A DNA stretch of 45,041 nucleotides, from NCBI GenBank assembly GCA_945903265.1, contig CAMDNQ010000023.1, positions 1-45,041 of the forward strand, read 5' to 3'. The notes under the pieces are model-generated. The model searched no databases. It was not told where the DNA came from and saw nothing but the letters and a program-made list of their open reading frames with translations. A program made the position numbers and the translations under genes. Each line of letters begins with the position of its first letter. Positions within the stretch are counted from its first letter, which is position 1. Shown piece after piece: positions 8,348-16,501 of the stretch. Source of the stretch: Candidatus Sulfopaludibacter sp. SbA3 (GTDB lineage: Bacteria > Acidobacteriota > Vicinamibacteria > Vicinamibacterales > UBA2999).

Positions 8348-9786
8348 ATGGCCGCGTCCCGCTGGAAGACGCCGCGCACGAGGGTCAGCCACATGATCTT
8401 GATGTCGAGGGTCACCGACCAGTTCTCGATGTAATACAGGTCGTACTCGATTCGTTTCTCGAGCGACGTGTTGCCGCGCCAGCCGTTCACCTGCGCCCAG
8501 CCGGTGATGCCGGCCTTGACCTTGTGGCGCAGCATGTACTGCGGAATGCGGTGCTTGAACTGCTCGACGAAGTACGGCCGCTCGGGACGCGGTCCGACGA
8601 TCGACATGTCGCCCCGCAGCACGTTCCAGAACTGGGGGAGCTCGTCGAGGTCCAGGCGGCGGAGCCAGTGGCCGAGTCTCGTCACGCGCGGATCGTTGTC
8701 GCGCGCCCAGATCGGCCCGGTCACGTCTTCGGCGCCATCTTCCATCGATCGAAACTTGTAGACGGTAAACGCCTTGCCGTCCAGACCCATGCGTTCCTGC
8801 CGGTAGAAAATCGGGCCGTTCGACGTGATTCTGATGAGGGTGGCGATCAGCGCGAGTGGCAGCGCCAGGACGATCAGCGCCGCCCCTGAGAAGATGACGT
8901 CGAGCGATCGCTTCACCCAGGCGTTGAAGCCCTGGAGCGGCACGTCGTTGACGTTGATAACCGGCAGCCCATCGAGGTCTTCCAGACGGGCGCGGAGCGC
9001 GATGAACTGCAGCAGGTCGGGCACGACCTTGACGTCGATGCATTCGCGGCTGGTGATCTCGATGAGGTCGAGGAGCTTGGCGTGTTCCTCGAGTGACAGG
9101 GCGACATAGAGGTGATCGACCCGCTCACGCTGCGCGATCTCGCCGACTTCCGCCAGGGTGCCCAGCAGCGGCAGTCCGCGGTATCCGATGTGGTCGCCGC
9201 CCGCGCGGTCATCGACGAAGCCGACGACCTGGTAGCCAAGCTCGCGGTGCTGGAGCATGCGGTCGGCGACAAGGCGGCCCAGGTCGCCCGCGCCGGCAAT
9301 CAGAATCCGCTTGAGGCCGATCCCCGCCCGCCACCGGCGCTCGAGCAGCTCCCGCACGCCTTCACGGGAGGCATAGGTGAAGAGCACGTTGATCACGAGG
9401 AACAGGCCCCAGACGAGCTGCGACACCTCGTACGCGCCGCGCGCCTTTTCTTCCTCGGTTGCGAGATAGGCGCCCACGTACAGGGTGGCGATCACGCCAA
9501 GGACGACGGCCAGGATCGTTCCGATGAGGACCGCGAAGAAGTCGTCCACGCGCGACCGGCCGCGCCGCAGCCGATAGACGCCCTGGAGCTGGAAGGCGAG
9601 GGGTGTCAGCAGCGCGATAAAGGGCAGCACGTTGAGGTATTGCTCGAAGGGCGGATAGCCCTGTGTCACGGGAATGAGGCCGCTCTCGAACCGGACGGCG
9701 TACGCCAGCACGAACGCCCAGAGGGCGAGCACCGCGTCGGTGCCGATGTAGAAGGCGACGAGGAGCCGGTTGTACCGCTTTACCAT
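8344..9786 (-). CDS. Polyprenyl-phosphate sugar-1-phosphate transferase (exopolysaccharide priming enzyme)
   Basis: 480 residues, WbaP/WcaJ type. It moves a hexose-1-phosphate (usually glucose or galactose) from UDP-sugar to undecaprenyl phosphate and so starts a repeat unit. The N-terminal half has four to five membrane segments, a Rossmann-like CoA_binding domain with [12 protein letters not shown] follows (about 165-176), then a last membrane segment and the catalytic domain with [28 protein letters not shown], the region [30 protein letters not shown] and [15 protein letters not shown]. Complete length and all hallmark motifs are present. It overlaps the upstream glycosyltransferase by 7 bp and the decarboxylase by 4 bp. 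The sugar specificity is not readable. Confidence 0.93.
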   Translation of the reverse strand: MVKRYNRLLVAFYIGTDAVLALWAFVLAYAVRFESGLIPVTQGYPPFEQYLNVLPFIALLTPLAFQLQGVYRLRRGRSRVDDFFAVLIGTILAVVLGVIATLYVGAYLATEEEKARGAYEVSQLVWGLFLVINVLFTYASREGVRELLERRWRAGIGLKRILIAGAGDLGRLVADRMLQHRELGYQVVGFVDDRAGGDHIGYRGLPLLGTLAEVGEIAQRERVDHLYVALSLEEHAKLLDLIEITSRECIDVKVVPDLLQFIALRARLEDLDGLPVINVNDVPLQGFNAWVKRSLDVIFSGAALIVLALPLALIATLIRITSNGPIFYRQERMGLDGKAFTVYKFRSMEDGAEDVTGPIWARDNDPRVTRLGHWLRRLDLDELPQFWNVLRGDMSIVGPRPERPYFVEQFKHRIPQYMLRHKVKAGITGWAQVNGWRGNTSLEKRIEYDLYYIENWSVTLDIKIMWLTLVRGVFQRDAAI

Positions 9787-10892
9787 CGGGTTCCCACGGG
9801 TGCCGCCACCGATTCGGCGATCACCCCGCGCATGGCGCTCACGTGGCGCTCCTGCGCGAACTGCTCCGCGTGCGCCCGCAGGCGCGCGCGGTCGAATGTG
9901 ATTCGGGCCACGCGTTCGAGCGCCGCGGCAAGCGACGCCGCGTCGGGGTCTCCGAAGAGCACGCCCGTCTCATTATCGACGACAGTCTCCAGCGCGCCGC
10001 CACGCGCCAGCGCCACCACCGGCCGGCCGCAGGCCTGCGCTTCCACCGGCACGATGCCGAAATCTTCTTCGCCGGGCATGATGACCGCCAGCGCCTGACG
10101 GTACTCGTCGCGGACCGCCTCGTCGCTCAGGTGGCCGAGGAACGCCACGTCCGGACCCGCACGGCGCTCAAGCGCCGCGCGCTCCGGCCCGTCGCCGACG
10201 ATGCGAAGAGGGATGCCGAGGCGCGCGCACGCGTCGATCGCGATGTCGACCCGCTTGTAGGGCACCAGCGCCGACACGATCAGCATGTGGGAGCCAGGGG
10301 CGACATCGGATGGGTGAAAGAAGTGTGTGTCAACCGGGGGATAGACGACTGTCGCCACGCGTCTATAGTATCGGCGGATTCGCTCCGCGACGTGCGCGGA
10401 GTTCGCCACGAACCGGTGCACGCGCGACGCGGTGGCCGCATCCCACCGCGCCAGGCGCGACATCACCGGACGGTAGAGCAGCCGGCTCGCCAGCACGCCC
10501 TTCCGGGCCGGCCCGAAGTACGCATCGAACTGATCCCACGCGTAGCGCATCGGCGAGTGGCAGTAGCAGATGTGGCGCGCGTGCGCCGGCGCGAGCACCG
10601 CCTTCGCGGCACAGTGGCTCGAGCTGATTACCAGATCGTACGGCGTGAGATCGAAGCGCTCGACGGCGAGAGGGAAGAGCGGCAGATACTGCCGGTAGCG
10701 CCGCACCCCCATCGGGAGCTGCTGGATGAACGAGGTCGTGATCCGGTGACGCTCGATCGCGGGCGAGACGGCGCCGCGCCGGTGCACGAGCGTGAAGAGA
10801 TCGGCGTCCGGATAGAGCCCGCACAGCGCCTCGAGCACCCGCTCGCCGCCGCGCATGCCGGTGAGCCAATCGTGGACAAGAGCGGTTCGCAT
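9780..10892 (-). CDS. GT4-family glycosyltransferase (WbaZ-like)
   Basis: 370 residues, cytoplasmic GT-B enzyme. The ATG at 10892 is chosen because it begins MRTALVHDWLTGMRGGERVLE, the standard N-terminus of WbaZ-like transferases; the frame is open further upstream only by chance. The C-terminal donor domain shows the E-x7-E motif EEDFGIVPVE followed by AQACGRPVVAL, and LIVSALVPYKRVDIAID marks the domain joint. It starts 7 bp after the preceding GT4 gene and overlaps the priming transferase by 7 bp, so it likely adds a sugar to the lipid-linked unit. Relatives are often mannosyltransferases; donor and acceptor are unknown. Confidence 0.9.
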   Translation of the reverse strand: MRTALVHDWLTGMRGGERVLEALCGLYPDADLFTLVHRRGAVSPAIERHRITTSFIQQLPMGVRRYRQYLPLFPLAVERFDLTPYDLVISSSHCAAKAVLAPAHARHICYCHSPMRYAWDQFDAYFGPARKGVLASRLLYRPVMSRLARWDAATASRVHRFVANSAHVAERIRRYYRRVATVVYPPVDTHFFHPSDVAPGSHMLIVSALVPYKRVDIAIDACARLGIPLRIVGDGPERAALERRAGPDVAFLGHLSDEAVRDEYRQALAVIMPGEEDFGIVPVEAQACGRPVVALARGGALETVVDNETGVLFGDPDAASLAAALERVARITFDRARLRAHAEQFAQERHVSAMRGVIAESVAAPVGTRW

Positions 10893-10899
10893 GCGGGAG

Positions 10900-12015
10900 C
10901 TACGACGCCCCGGCGACCTCCTGATAGACGCCGCGGGTTCGGGCCACGGATTGCTCCCACGAGAACTCCCGCGCGCGGGCCATGCCCTTCTCACGCAGCT
11001 CCTGGCTCAGCGACGGATTGGTCAGCACCTTCTGCATGCCGCCGACAATCGACTCGACGTCATACGGATCGACCAGCACCGCGGCGTCGCCGGCCACTTC
11101 GGGCATCGACGAGAGGTTGGAGGTCACGACAGGCGTTCCGCACGCCATCGCCTCGAGCGGCGGCAGGCCAAACCCTTCGTACAGCGACGGGAAGACGAAG
11201 ACGGCCGCCAGCCGGTAGAGCACCGCAAGAGTGTCGTCGGGTAGATAGCCGAGGAACCGCACATGTTTGTGGAGTTTGTGCGTGTGCACGGCGCGCCGGA
11301 GCGCCGGCAGCTTCGAGATTTCGTCGCCGATGATGAGCAGCTTCAGGTCTTCGAACCCCCGCTGGCGCAGCAGGTCGTACGCCTCGATGAGGCGGACCAG
11401 GTTCTTGTGGGGCTTGATGTTGCCCACGTAGAGGACGAAGCCGTGATCCAGCTGGTACCGCTCGCGGACGCGCGCGATGTCCGCGTCGGCCGGCACGCGC
11501 CGGAACCGTTCGTCGATCGCGTTATATGCCACGACGATCTTTTCCGGCCGCACGTTGAAGAAGTGCATGATGTCGCGCTTCGAGGCTTCCGACACCGTGA
11601 GAATCCTGTCGGAGCGATGCACCGCCATCCACATCGACGCGCGCGCGTAAGCGTGGGCCGCGCGGTTGGGAAGGTACTGCGGGAACATCAGATGGATGCA
11701 GTCGTGGATCGTGACGACCGATGGGCACGTGACGGCCGGCGGCAGCACGTAGTGGGGCGCGTGAAAGACGTCGGGGCGTTCACGCCGGAGCACCCACGGC
11801 ACATGAAACTGCTCTCGGACCGAGTAGTTGGGCGACGGTTCCAGGACGGTCCGGAAATTGGGGCCGAACTGCGCGGCGACCCCGAGGTCGGGTTCGTGGC
11901 ACAGGAGCACGTACTCGCTCTCCTGATCCAGCCGTGCCAGGTGACGAAGAAGGTTCCGTGTGTAGGTGCCGATGCCGAAATCGTGAAGCTTTCGGGCGTC
12001 GATCGCGACCCGCAT
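10900..12015 (-). CDS. GT4-family glycosyltransferase
   Basis: 371 residues. It begins [21 protein letters not shown], with the glycine-rich acceptor-domain loop of GT4 enzymes. Further motifs are [44 protein letters not shown], and the E-x7-E motif EGFGLPPLE followed by [12 protein letters not shown] soluble or peripheral GT-B enzyme acting on the cytoplasmic face. Only 21 bp separate it from the protease gene upstream. It shares N-terminal architecture with the two GT4 enzymes at 14279 and 15324, suggesting paralogy by duplication. Specificity is unknown. Confidence 0.92.
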   Translation of the reverse strand: MRVAIDARKLHDFGIGTYTRNLLRHLARLDQESEYVLLCHEPDLGVAAQFGPNFRTVLEPSPNYSVREQFHVPWVLRRERPDVFHAPHYVLPPAVTCPSVVTIHDCIHLMFPQYLPNRAAHAYARASMWMAVHRSDRILTVSEASKRDIMHFFNVRPEKIVVAYNAIDERFRRVPADADIARVRERYQLDHGFVLYVGNIKPHKNLVRLIEAYDLLRQRGFEDLKLLIIGDEISKLPALRRAVHTHKLHKHVRFLGYLPDDTLAVLYRLAAVFVFPSLYEGFGLPPLEAMACGTPVVTSNLSSMPEVAGDAAVLVDPYDVESIVGGMQKVLTNPSLSQELREKGMARAREFSWEQSVARTRGVYQEVAGAS

Positions 12016-12036
12016 TAACCAATGATACTCAGCGGG

Positions 12037-13437
12037 TTACCTGTCCCAGCCGTGCCACTCGAGCCGGCGCTGGCGCCGCAGATCCCGCATGACGCCCGGA
12101 TACACGCCCTGCCGCCGCGCCGCTTCTCCTGCACGCATCATCCCCGCGTGGATCGCATCGGCGTTCGTACGCACGACGCGCAGCCATTCCTCGCAGTTGT
12201 ACGCCCCCGAGGGCGCCAGCGTGATGCCGTTCGGCTCGAACGCGACAAACCACGGACGGTCGGCCGTGCGCGCAACCGGGCGGATGCAGCTGGGGCCGTA
12301 GCGGGTCCAGTAGTCGTCCAGTTCGTCGGCCGCCTGCGCGACCGATTGGAGCGCCGCGTCGTACGCCTGCGTGCCCTGGTCGCGCAGGTCGCCGGCGGTC
12401 GAGGGCGGGCCCCCCATCATGCGGTTGAGTCCCTGCAGCGGCGTGGCCGTCGTCGGTGCTGTCGTTGGTGAGGCCGCCCCGTTCAATAACTGCACGGCGT
12501 GGGTAATCGCCACCGCGAACGCCACACCCTGGCCGCCGCGCTCCGCGACGCGCATCGTATTGATGCCGATGACGACGCCGCTGCGATCGACGAGGGGGCC
12601 GCCACTGTTGCCGGGATTGATCGCCGCATCGGTCTGGATCAGGGTGATGCCGCCCGTGCTCCGCACCGCGCTGACGATCCCGCGCGTGACCGTGTTGGAC
12701 AGCACGCCGAAGGCCGAGCCGATCGCGACAACCTCCTCGCCGACACGCACGTCATCCATGGACCCGAGCCGCAGGATCGCCTGCTGCGGGTTCGGGCGGT
12801 CCACCTGAAGAATCGCGAGATCGGTGCCGGGCGAGACCGTCGCGACGCGTGCGGTGTACCGCGCGCCGCCTGCCTGAAGCTGCACGGACGACTGGCCCTC
12901 GACAACGTGCGCGTTGGTGATGACCAGATTCGATCGGACGAAGAAGCCGGTTCCGCGCGACTGCCCGGCCTGAATCGAGGCGACCGCGGGAAGGCTGACG
13001 GCCACCGTATCCTCGAGCGATGGCAGCGGCGCGCCCGGAGGGGGAGAGGTGGGCGTGAATGTATCGTTCGTCGCGGATATCCCGGCGGGTGTGGCGGCAG
13101 CCGGTTCAACCGACCGGGCTGCATCAGGAGACGGCTCGACCGCATCGCGCCCGGTGGTGACGCCGGCTGACGCGGCCTCCTCGCGGCTGGCCGGGCCGAA
13201 CTGAAACCAGAGCGCGGCCGCGAGCGCGACGCCGAGGCAGATCCCCAGCAGCAGGCGCAGCGGACCCTGGCCCGCAGGCGGATCGAGCGGGGCGCGATCC
13301 ACGGCGAACGGGGCGTGTCCCGCGCCGAGCGGGACGTCGACCGGTCGCGCAGACCCGCAACGGCAGGTGTCCACGCGGCGCGGCACCTGTCGTCCGCACG
13401 ACGTGCAGGTCCAGACGAAGGAGTCAGATAACGACAT
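12037..13437 (-). CDS. Membrane-anchored trypsin-like (S1C/HtrA-type) protease with N-terminal zinc ribbon
   Basis: 466 residues. Domains in order: a short cytoplasmic zinc ribbon with Cys11, Cys14, Cys25 and Cys27; one membrane helix at about 61-80; a Pro/Ala/Thr-rich linker; a trypsin-like domain (about 140-320) with the full catalytic triad, His177 in ITNAHVVE, Asp206 in GTDLAIL and Ser278 in GNSGGPL. There is no PDZ domain. Instead, after a Thr/Pro linker, about 120 residues of unknown type carry Cys384 and Cys415, which could form a disulfide, and a WHGWDR end. The protease part should be periplasmic. The ATG overlaps the stop of the upstream GT2 gene (TGATG), and a GT4 gene follows 21 bp downstream, so it is truly inside the polysaccharide operon. 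Its target is unknown; control or processing of the export machinery is a guess. Confidence 0.88.
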   Translation of the reverse strand: MSLSDSFVWTCTSCGRQVPRRVDTCRCGSARPVDVPLGAGHAPFAVDRAPLDPPAGQGPLRLLLGICLGVALAAALWFQFGPASREEAASAGVTTGRDAVEPSPDAARSVEPAAATPAGISATNDTFTPTSPPPGAPLPSLEDTVAVSLPAVASIQAGQSRGTGFFVRSNLVITNAHVVEGQSSVQLQAGGARYTARVATVSPGTDLAILQVDRPNPQQAILRLGSMDDVRVGEEVVAIGSAFGVLSNTVTRGIVSAVRSTGGITLIQTDAAINPGNSGGPLVDRSGVVIGINTMRVAERGGQGVAFAVAITHAVQLLNGAASPTTAPTTATPLQGLNRMMGGPPSTAGDLRDQGTQAYDAALQSVAQAADELDDYWTRYGPSCIRPVARTADRPWFVAFEPNGITLAPSGAYNCEEWLRVVRTNADAIHAGMMRAGEAARRQGVYPGVMRDLRRQRRLEWHGWDR

Positions 13438-14279
13438 CAGGGGCGTTCAGGGAGATTACCCGAAGTATCGGGCAAGAGGCGCCGTAACTTCAGGTAACGA
13501 CGGAGGATAGGCGCCCACGCCGGTCTGTGCTTTTCGTAGAACGCGACCTGGCTGGCCCGGTATGCGGCGGCCGTCGCCAGCGGCGCCGTGGCGCCCGACT
13601 TTCCGCGAAAATGAATCACCTGGGCGCCCGGAACGAACAGGACCTTCCGGCCGCGGGCGCGGATAGCGGCGCACAGGTCCACATCCTCCGCATACATGAA
13701 ATACCGCTCGTCGAAGAGGCCGGCCGCCTCGGCATCCGCCCGCCATACCAGCAAGCAGGCGCCGCTGACCCAGTCAACCTCGCGCGGGATGCTGGTCAGA
13801 CGCTGCACACGGGCAGCGACGATGGGCCACCCTCGGTCGTTTCCGCGCACCAGCAGCTTCTGCCGGAGCTCCGCCAGCGGGCCGATCATCGAGCCGAACG
13901 ACAGTTCCGGGCGTCCCGAGCCGTCAACGAGCCTGGGTCCCGCGGCTGCCGCGTCCGGCCGCGCGACCAGCGCCGCCACCAGCCGGTCGATAGCTCCGGG
14001 TTGGATTTCCGTGTCGGGATTCAGAAAGAGGACGAGCTCGCCCGTGGTCTGGCGGACGCCGATGTTGTTGGCGCGCGCGAATCCGACATTGGAGCCGACG
14101 CCGATGACAGGGACGGAGGGCCAGCGATCGCGAACGGCGGCGGCTGTGCCGTCCGTCGAATGGTTGTCCACGACGACGATCTCGCGGGTGGCGGATCCGC
14201 CGTGCCGCCGGATCGAGTCCAGGCAGCGATCGATATCGCTTCGCGAGTTGTAGGTGACGATCACGATCGAGATCCGCAT
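13437..14279 (-). CDS. GT2-family glycosyltransferase (rhamnosyltransferase-like)
   Basis: 280 residues, GT-A fold. The ATG at 14279 begins MRISIVIVTYNSRSDIDRCL, the classic GT2 start; more upstream codons are not needed. Motifs: VVVDNHSTDGT, NVGFARANNIG, the metal-binding region FLNPDTE, and EVDWVSGACLLVWRADAE plus DERYFMYAEDVDLCAAIRARG, as in WbbL-type rhamnosyltransferases. No membrane helix is evident. Start and stop overlap the neighbours on both sides through TGATG junctions, so it is translationally coupled to the GT4 gene upstream and the protease gene downstream. Donor sugar inferred only by family resemblance. Confidence 0.92.
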   Translation of the reverse strand: MRISIVIVTYNSRSDIDRCLDSIRRHGGSATREIVVVDNHSTDGTAAAVRDRWPSVPVIGVGSNVGFARANNIGVRQTTGELVLFLNPDTEIQPGAIDRLVAALVARPDAAAAGPRLVDGSGRPELSFGSMIGPLAELRQKLLVRGNDRGWPIVAARVQRLTSIPREVDWVSGACLLVWRADAEAAGLFDERYFMYAEDVDLCAAIRARGRKVLFVPGAQVIHFRGKSGATAPLATAAAYRASQVAFYEKHRPAWAPILRRYLKLRRLLPDTSGNLPERP

Positions 14280-15322
14280 CAGCGCGCGGCTCGCACGAGA
14301 GTACTGAGGACCGACGCCGCGCATGCCTTCCATGAGTACCGCGGAAGCAGGGCGGCGGCGGCAGCGAGGATCCGGGTCCGCTCGGCGTCATCGTGGAGCA
14401 GGCGGGTGAGCCCCGCTTCGACGACCGCCGCGTCTGGCGCGCTCAGGTAGAGCGCGGCCTCCCCGTACACTTCGCGCGCAATTGGCGTGTCGAGCACGGC
14501 AATCGGCACTCCGGCCGCCAGCGCCTCGAGCGGTGTAAACCCGAATCCTTCGTACTCGGAGAGAAAGACGAACGCCCGCGCCCGCGCGTAGAGGGCCGCC
14601 AGTTCCGCGTCCGGCACGTACGAGCGCAGCGCGATCCGGCTGCCGATGCCAGACGCCGCGGCCAGGGCTTCGAAGTCGACGCGCGGATTCGTGCGATTGT
14701 CCCCGACGATCTCGAGCCGCACGTCAGGGCGCTGCCGGGCGAGCCGGCTGAACCCTTCGATGAGCGCTGGAACATGCCGCCGCGTGAAGAGCGACCCGAC
14801 GAACAGGACCACGTTGTCCCGGGTGACCGGCGTGTGCGCCGGCGCCACCGGATTGATGCCGGGGTAGATCACTTCGATGCGGGCGGGATCGACACGGAGA
14901 TGGCGCGTGATCTCGCGCCGGGAGAACTCCGAGCTGGTCATCACGGTCGCGGCCCGCCGGGCGCTCATGCCGGTCAGGAGCCGGCGCCGCACACCCTCGC
15001 GCGTCCCGAACCATTCGGGATGCGCCGCGAATGAGACGTCGTAGATCGCGACAACCAGCGGGACGGCGGAGACGACCGGGCCGGAATAGGCAGGGGCAAA
15101 CAGTACATCCGCGCCTGCGGCCCGGACGAGCCGGGGCAGCGTGAACTGCTCCCACAGGGTGCCGCTTTGGGCGATACTGCACGGCCTGGCGGGGCTGAAG
15201 CGGACGAACTCGTGTGCGCGCGCCTCGGGCAGCGTCTCCCAGGCCTCGAGGATGCCGGCCAGGACGCGGCCAACGCCAGTGGGCTGTCCCTGAAGCTCAC
15301 GCGCATCGATCGCGATCCGCAT
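14279..15322 (-). CDS. GT4-family glycosyltransferase
   Basis: 347 residues. ATG 15322 begins MRIAIDARELQGQPTGVGRV, aligning with the other GT4 enzymes of the operon; the open frame further upstream is not coding. Motifs: VAIYDVSFAAHPEWF, VMTSSEFSRREI, VIYPGINPV, VVLFVGSLFTRRHVPALIEGF and the E-x7-E motif EGFGFTPLE followed by ALAAGVPIAVLD. The start lies 1 bp after the stop of the upstream GT4 gene, and the stop overlaps the GT2 start. Soluble or peripheral enzyme for polysaccharide repeat assembly; donor unknown. Confidence 0.92.
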   Translation of the reverse strand: MRIAIDARELQGQPTGVGRVLAGILEAWETLPEARAHEFVRFSPARPCSIAQSGTLWEQFTLPRLVRAAGADVLFAPAYSGPVVSAVPLVVAIYDVSFAAHPEWFGTREGVRRRLLTGMSARRAATVMTSSEFSRREITRHLRVDPARIEVIYPGINPVAPAHTPVTRDNVVLFVGSLFTRRHVPALIEGFSRLARQRPDVRLEIVGDNRTNPRVDFEALAAASGIGSRIALRSYVPDAELAALYARARAFVFLSEYEGFGFTPLEALAAGVPIAVLDTPIAREVYGEAALYLSAPDAAVVEAGLTRLLHDDAERTRILAAAAALLPRYSWKACAASVLSTLVRAAR

Positions 15323-15323
15323 G

Positions 15324-16436
15324 CTAGCGTGCGGCCCGCCGTGCAATGGCATCGGTATACGCGCGATGCAGTGTTGCCGCGGCGCGGGTCCAGGTAAACG
15401 TCGCCGCGCGCGCCAGACCTGCCGACGCCGCTCGCGCCGCCGCCGCGTCGTCGGTCGCCACCGTATCGATTGCGCAGGCCAGTGCCTCACGATCCGTGGG
15501 GTCGACGAGCCAGCCGGCATCGCCCACGACTTCCGGCAGCGAGCCGCGGTTGGCCGCGATGACCGGCACGCCCGCCGACATCGCCTCCAGCGCCGGAAAC
15601 CCGAACCCCTCATCGAGCGACGGCATGACCACCGCCCGCGCGCCGGCATAGAGGCGCTCCCGCTGATCGTCCGCCACATATCCGAGGTGCCGCACGTGTC
15701 CCGATAGCGGAGATCGCTGGATACGCTGGAGCCAGGGATCGGCGGCCGGCGTCGCCTTGCCGGCGAGCAGCAGCTCGGGAACGGGACGCCTCCGGCCGAT
15801 CAGCAGCTCGTACGCATCGAGCAGCGCGCCGACGTTCTTTCGCGGCTCGAGCGTGCCGACAAACAGCACGTAGCCGCCCGGCGCCGCACTCGCTGCGGAA
15901 CGGGGTGTCCATGCCGGCGCACCAGGAGGGCAGAGGTAGATGCGATCCAGCGGAACGGAAAGCTCCGCGTGGATGATGCTCCGCCCGTGCTCGGTTGACG
16001 TCACGATGGCGTGCGCGCGTTTCGCGTGGTCAACCGCCAGGTCCGCGTAGTCGCGTCGAATCTCTGCGCGCGTCGAGTCCCGATGCGTCAGGAAGAAGAG
16101 ATCGTGAATGGTGATCACCTGCGCGGCGCGCCGGGCCGGAATCAGCAGCGGATGCGGCGCATGGACGACGTCGGCCTCGCCCGCCAGGGCCTCGATGGGC
16201 GGCCAGCCGGCGCGGTGCCACAGGAGATTCAAGAGTCCCACCGGGACTCGGCGATCCACCACGCGCGCGCCGAGCGTTGCCGCAAGCTCCGGATCGGGCC
16301 GGTCCTTCCATGAGCTCGTAAAGACAGTTGTCTCTCCGGGGTACGCGGCGCAGTAGGCCTGGATGAGCCGATGGACGTACTCGCCAACGCCGGTGCGCTC
16401 GCGGAGCGCGGGCCGGTAATCGACGAGGATTTTCAT
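15324..16436 (-). CDS. GT4-family glycosyltransferase, first gene of the polysaccharide operon
   Basis: 370 residues. It begins MKILVDYRPALRERTGVGEY and shows ITIHDLFFLTHRD, IVTSTEHGRSII, YVLFVGTLEPRKNVGALLDAY, VVMPSLDEGFGF with the E-x7-E motif EGFGFPALE, and GSLPEVVGDAGWLVDP, all hallmarks of mannosyltransferase-like GT4 enzymes. It is the promoter-proximal gene of the minus-strand operon, divergent from ugd across 65 bp that hold a palindrome (16443-16455). Closest in design to the genes at 14279 and 10900. Specificity unknown. Confidence 0.92.
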   Translation of the reverse strand: MKILVDYRPALRERTGVGEYVHRLIQAYCAAYPGETTVFTSSWKDRPDPELAATLGARVVDRRVPVGLLNLLWHRAGWPPIEALAGEADVVHAPHPLLIPARRAAQVITIHDLFFLTHRDSTRAEIRRDYADLAVDHAKRAHAIVTSTEHGRSIIHAELSVPLDRIYLCPPGAPAWTPRSAASAAPGGYVLFVGTLEPRKNVGALLDAYELLIGRRRPVPELLLAGKATPAADPWLQRIQRSPLSGHVRHLGYVADDQRERLYAGARAVVMPSLDEGFGFPALEAMSAGVPVIAANRGSLPEVVGDAGWLVDPTDREALACAIDTVATDDAAAARAASAGLARAATFTWTRAAATLHRAYTDAIARRAAR

Positions 16437-16442
16437 CTGAAC

Positions 16443-16455
16443 GGCTATGATAGCC
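16443..16455. promoter_or_regulatory. 13-bp palindrome in the divergent ugd / polysaccharide-operon promoter region
   Basis: GGCTAT-G-ATAGCC is perfectly symmetric. It lies 6 bp upstream of the minus-strand GT4 start codon and 46 bp upstream of the ugd ATG. Read on the plus strand it contains TATGAT, on the minus strand TATCAT, both near the sigma70 -10 consensus. No convincing -35 box was found at the proper spacing. It may be an operator or a symmetric -10 element. Tentative. Confidence 0.35.
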
Positions 16456-16501
16456 TCTGCGGTTTTTGAGGCGAACGGGTGACGAAAGTGTCTGTGAACG
16501 G

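Noticed and set aside
8348-9043. Upstream continuation of the decarboxylase frame into the sugar transferase gene
   Set aside because: The Rossmann N-terminus begins right at the TTG at 8347; the upstream part is the other frame of a certain gene.
12016-12039. TAACC/GGTTA inverted repeat between the protease and GT4 genes as a terminator
   Set aside because: The stem is only 5 bp, has no T-run and overlaps a stop codon; the genes appear cotranscribed.
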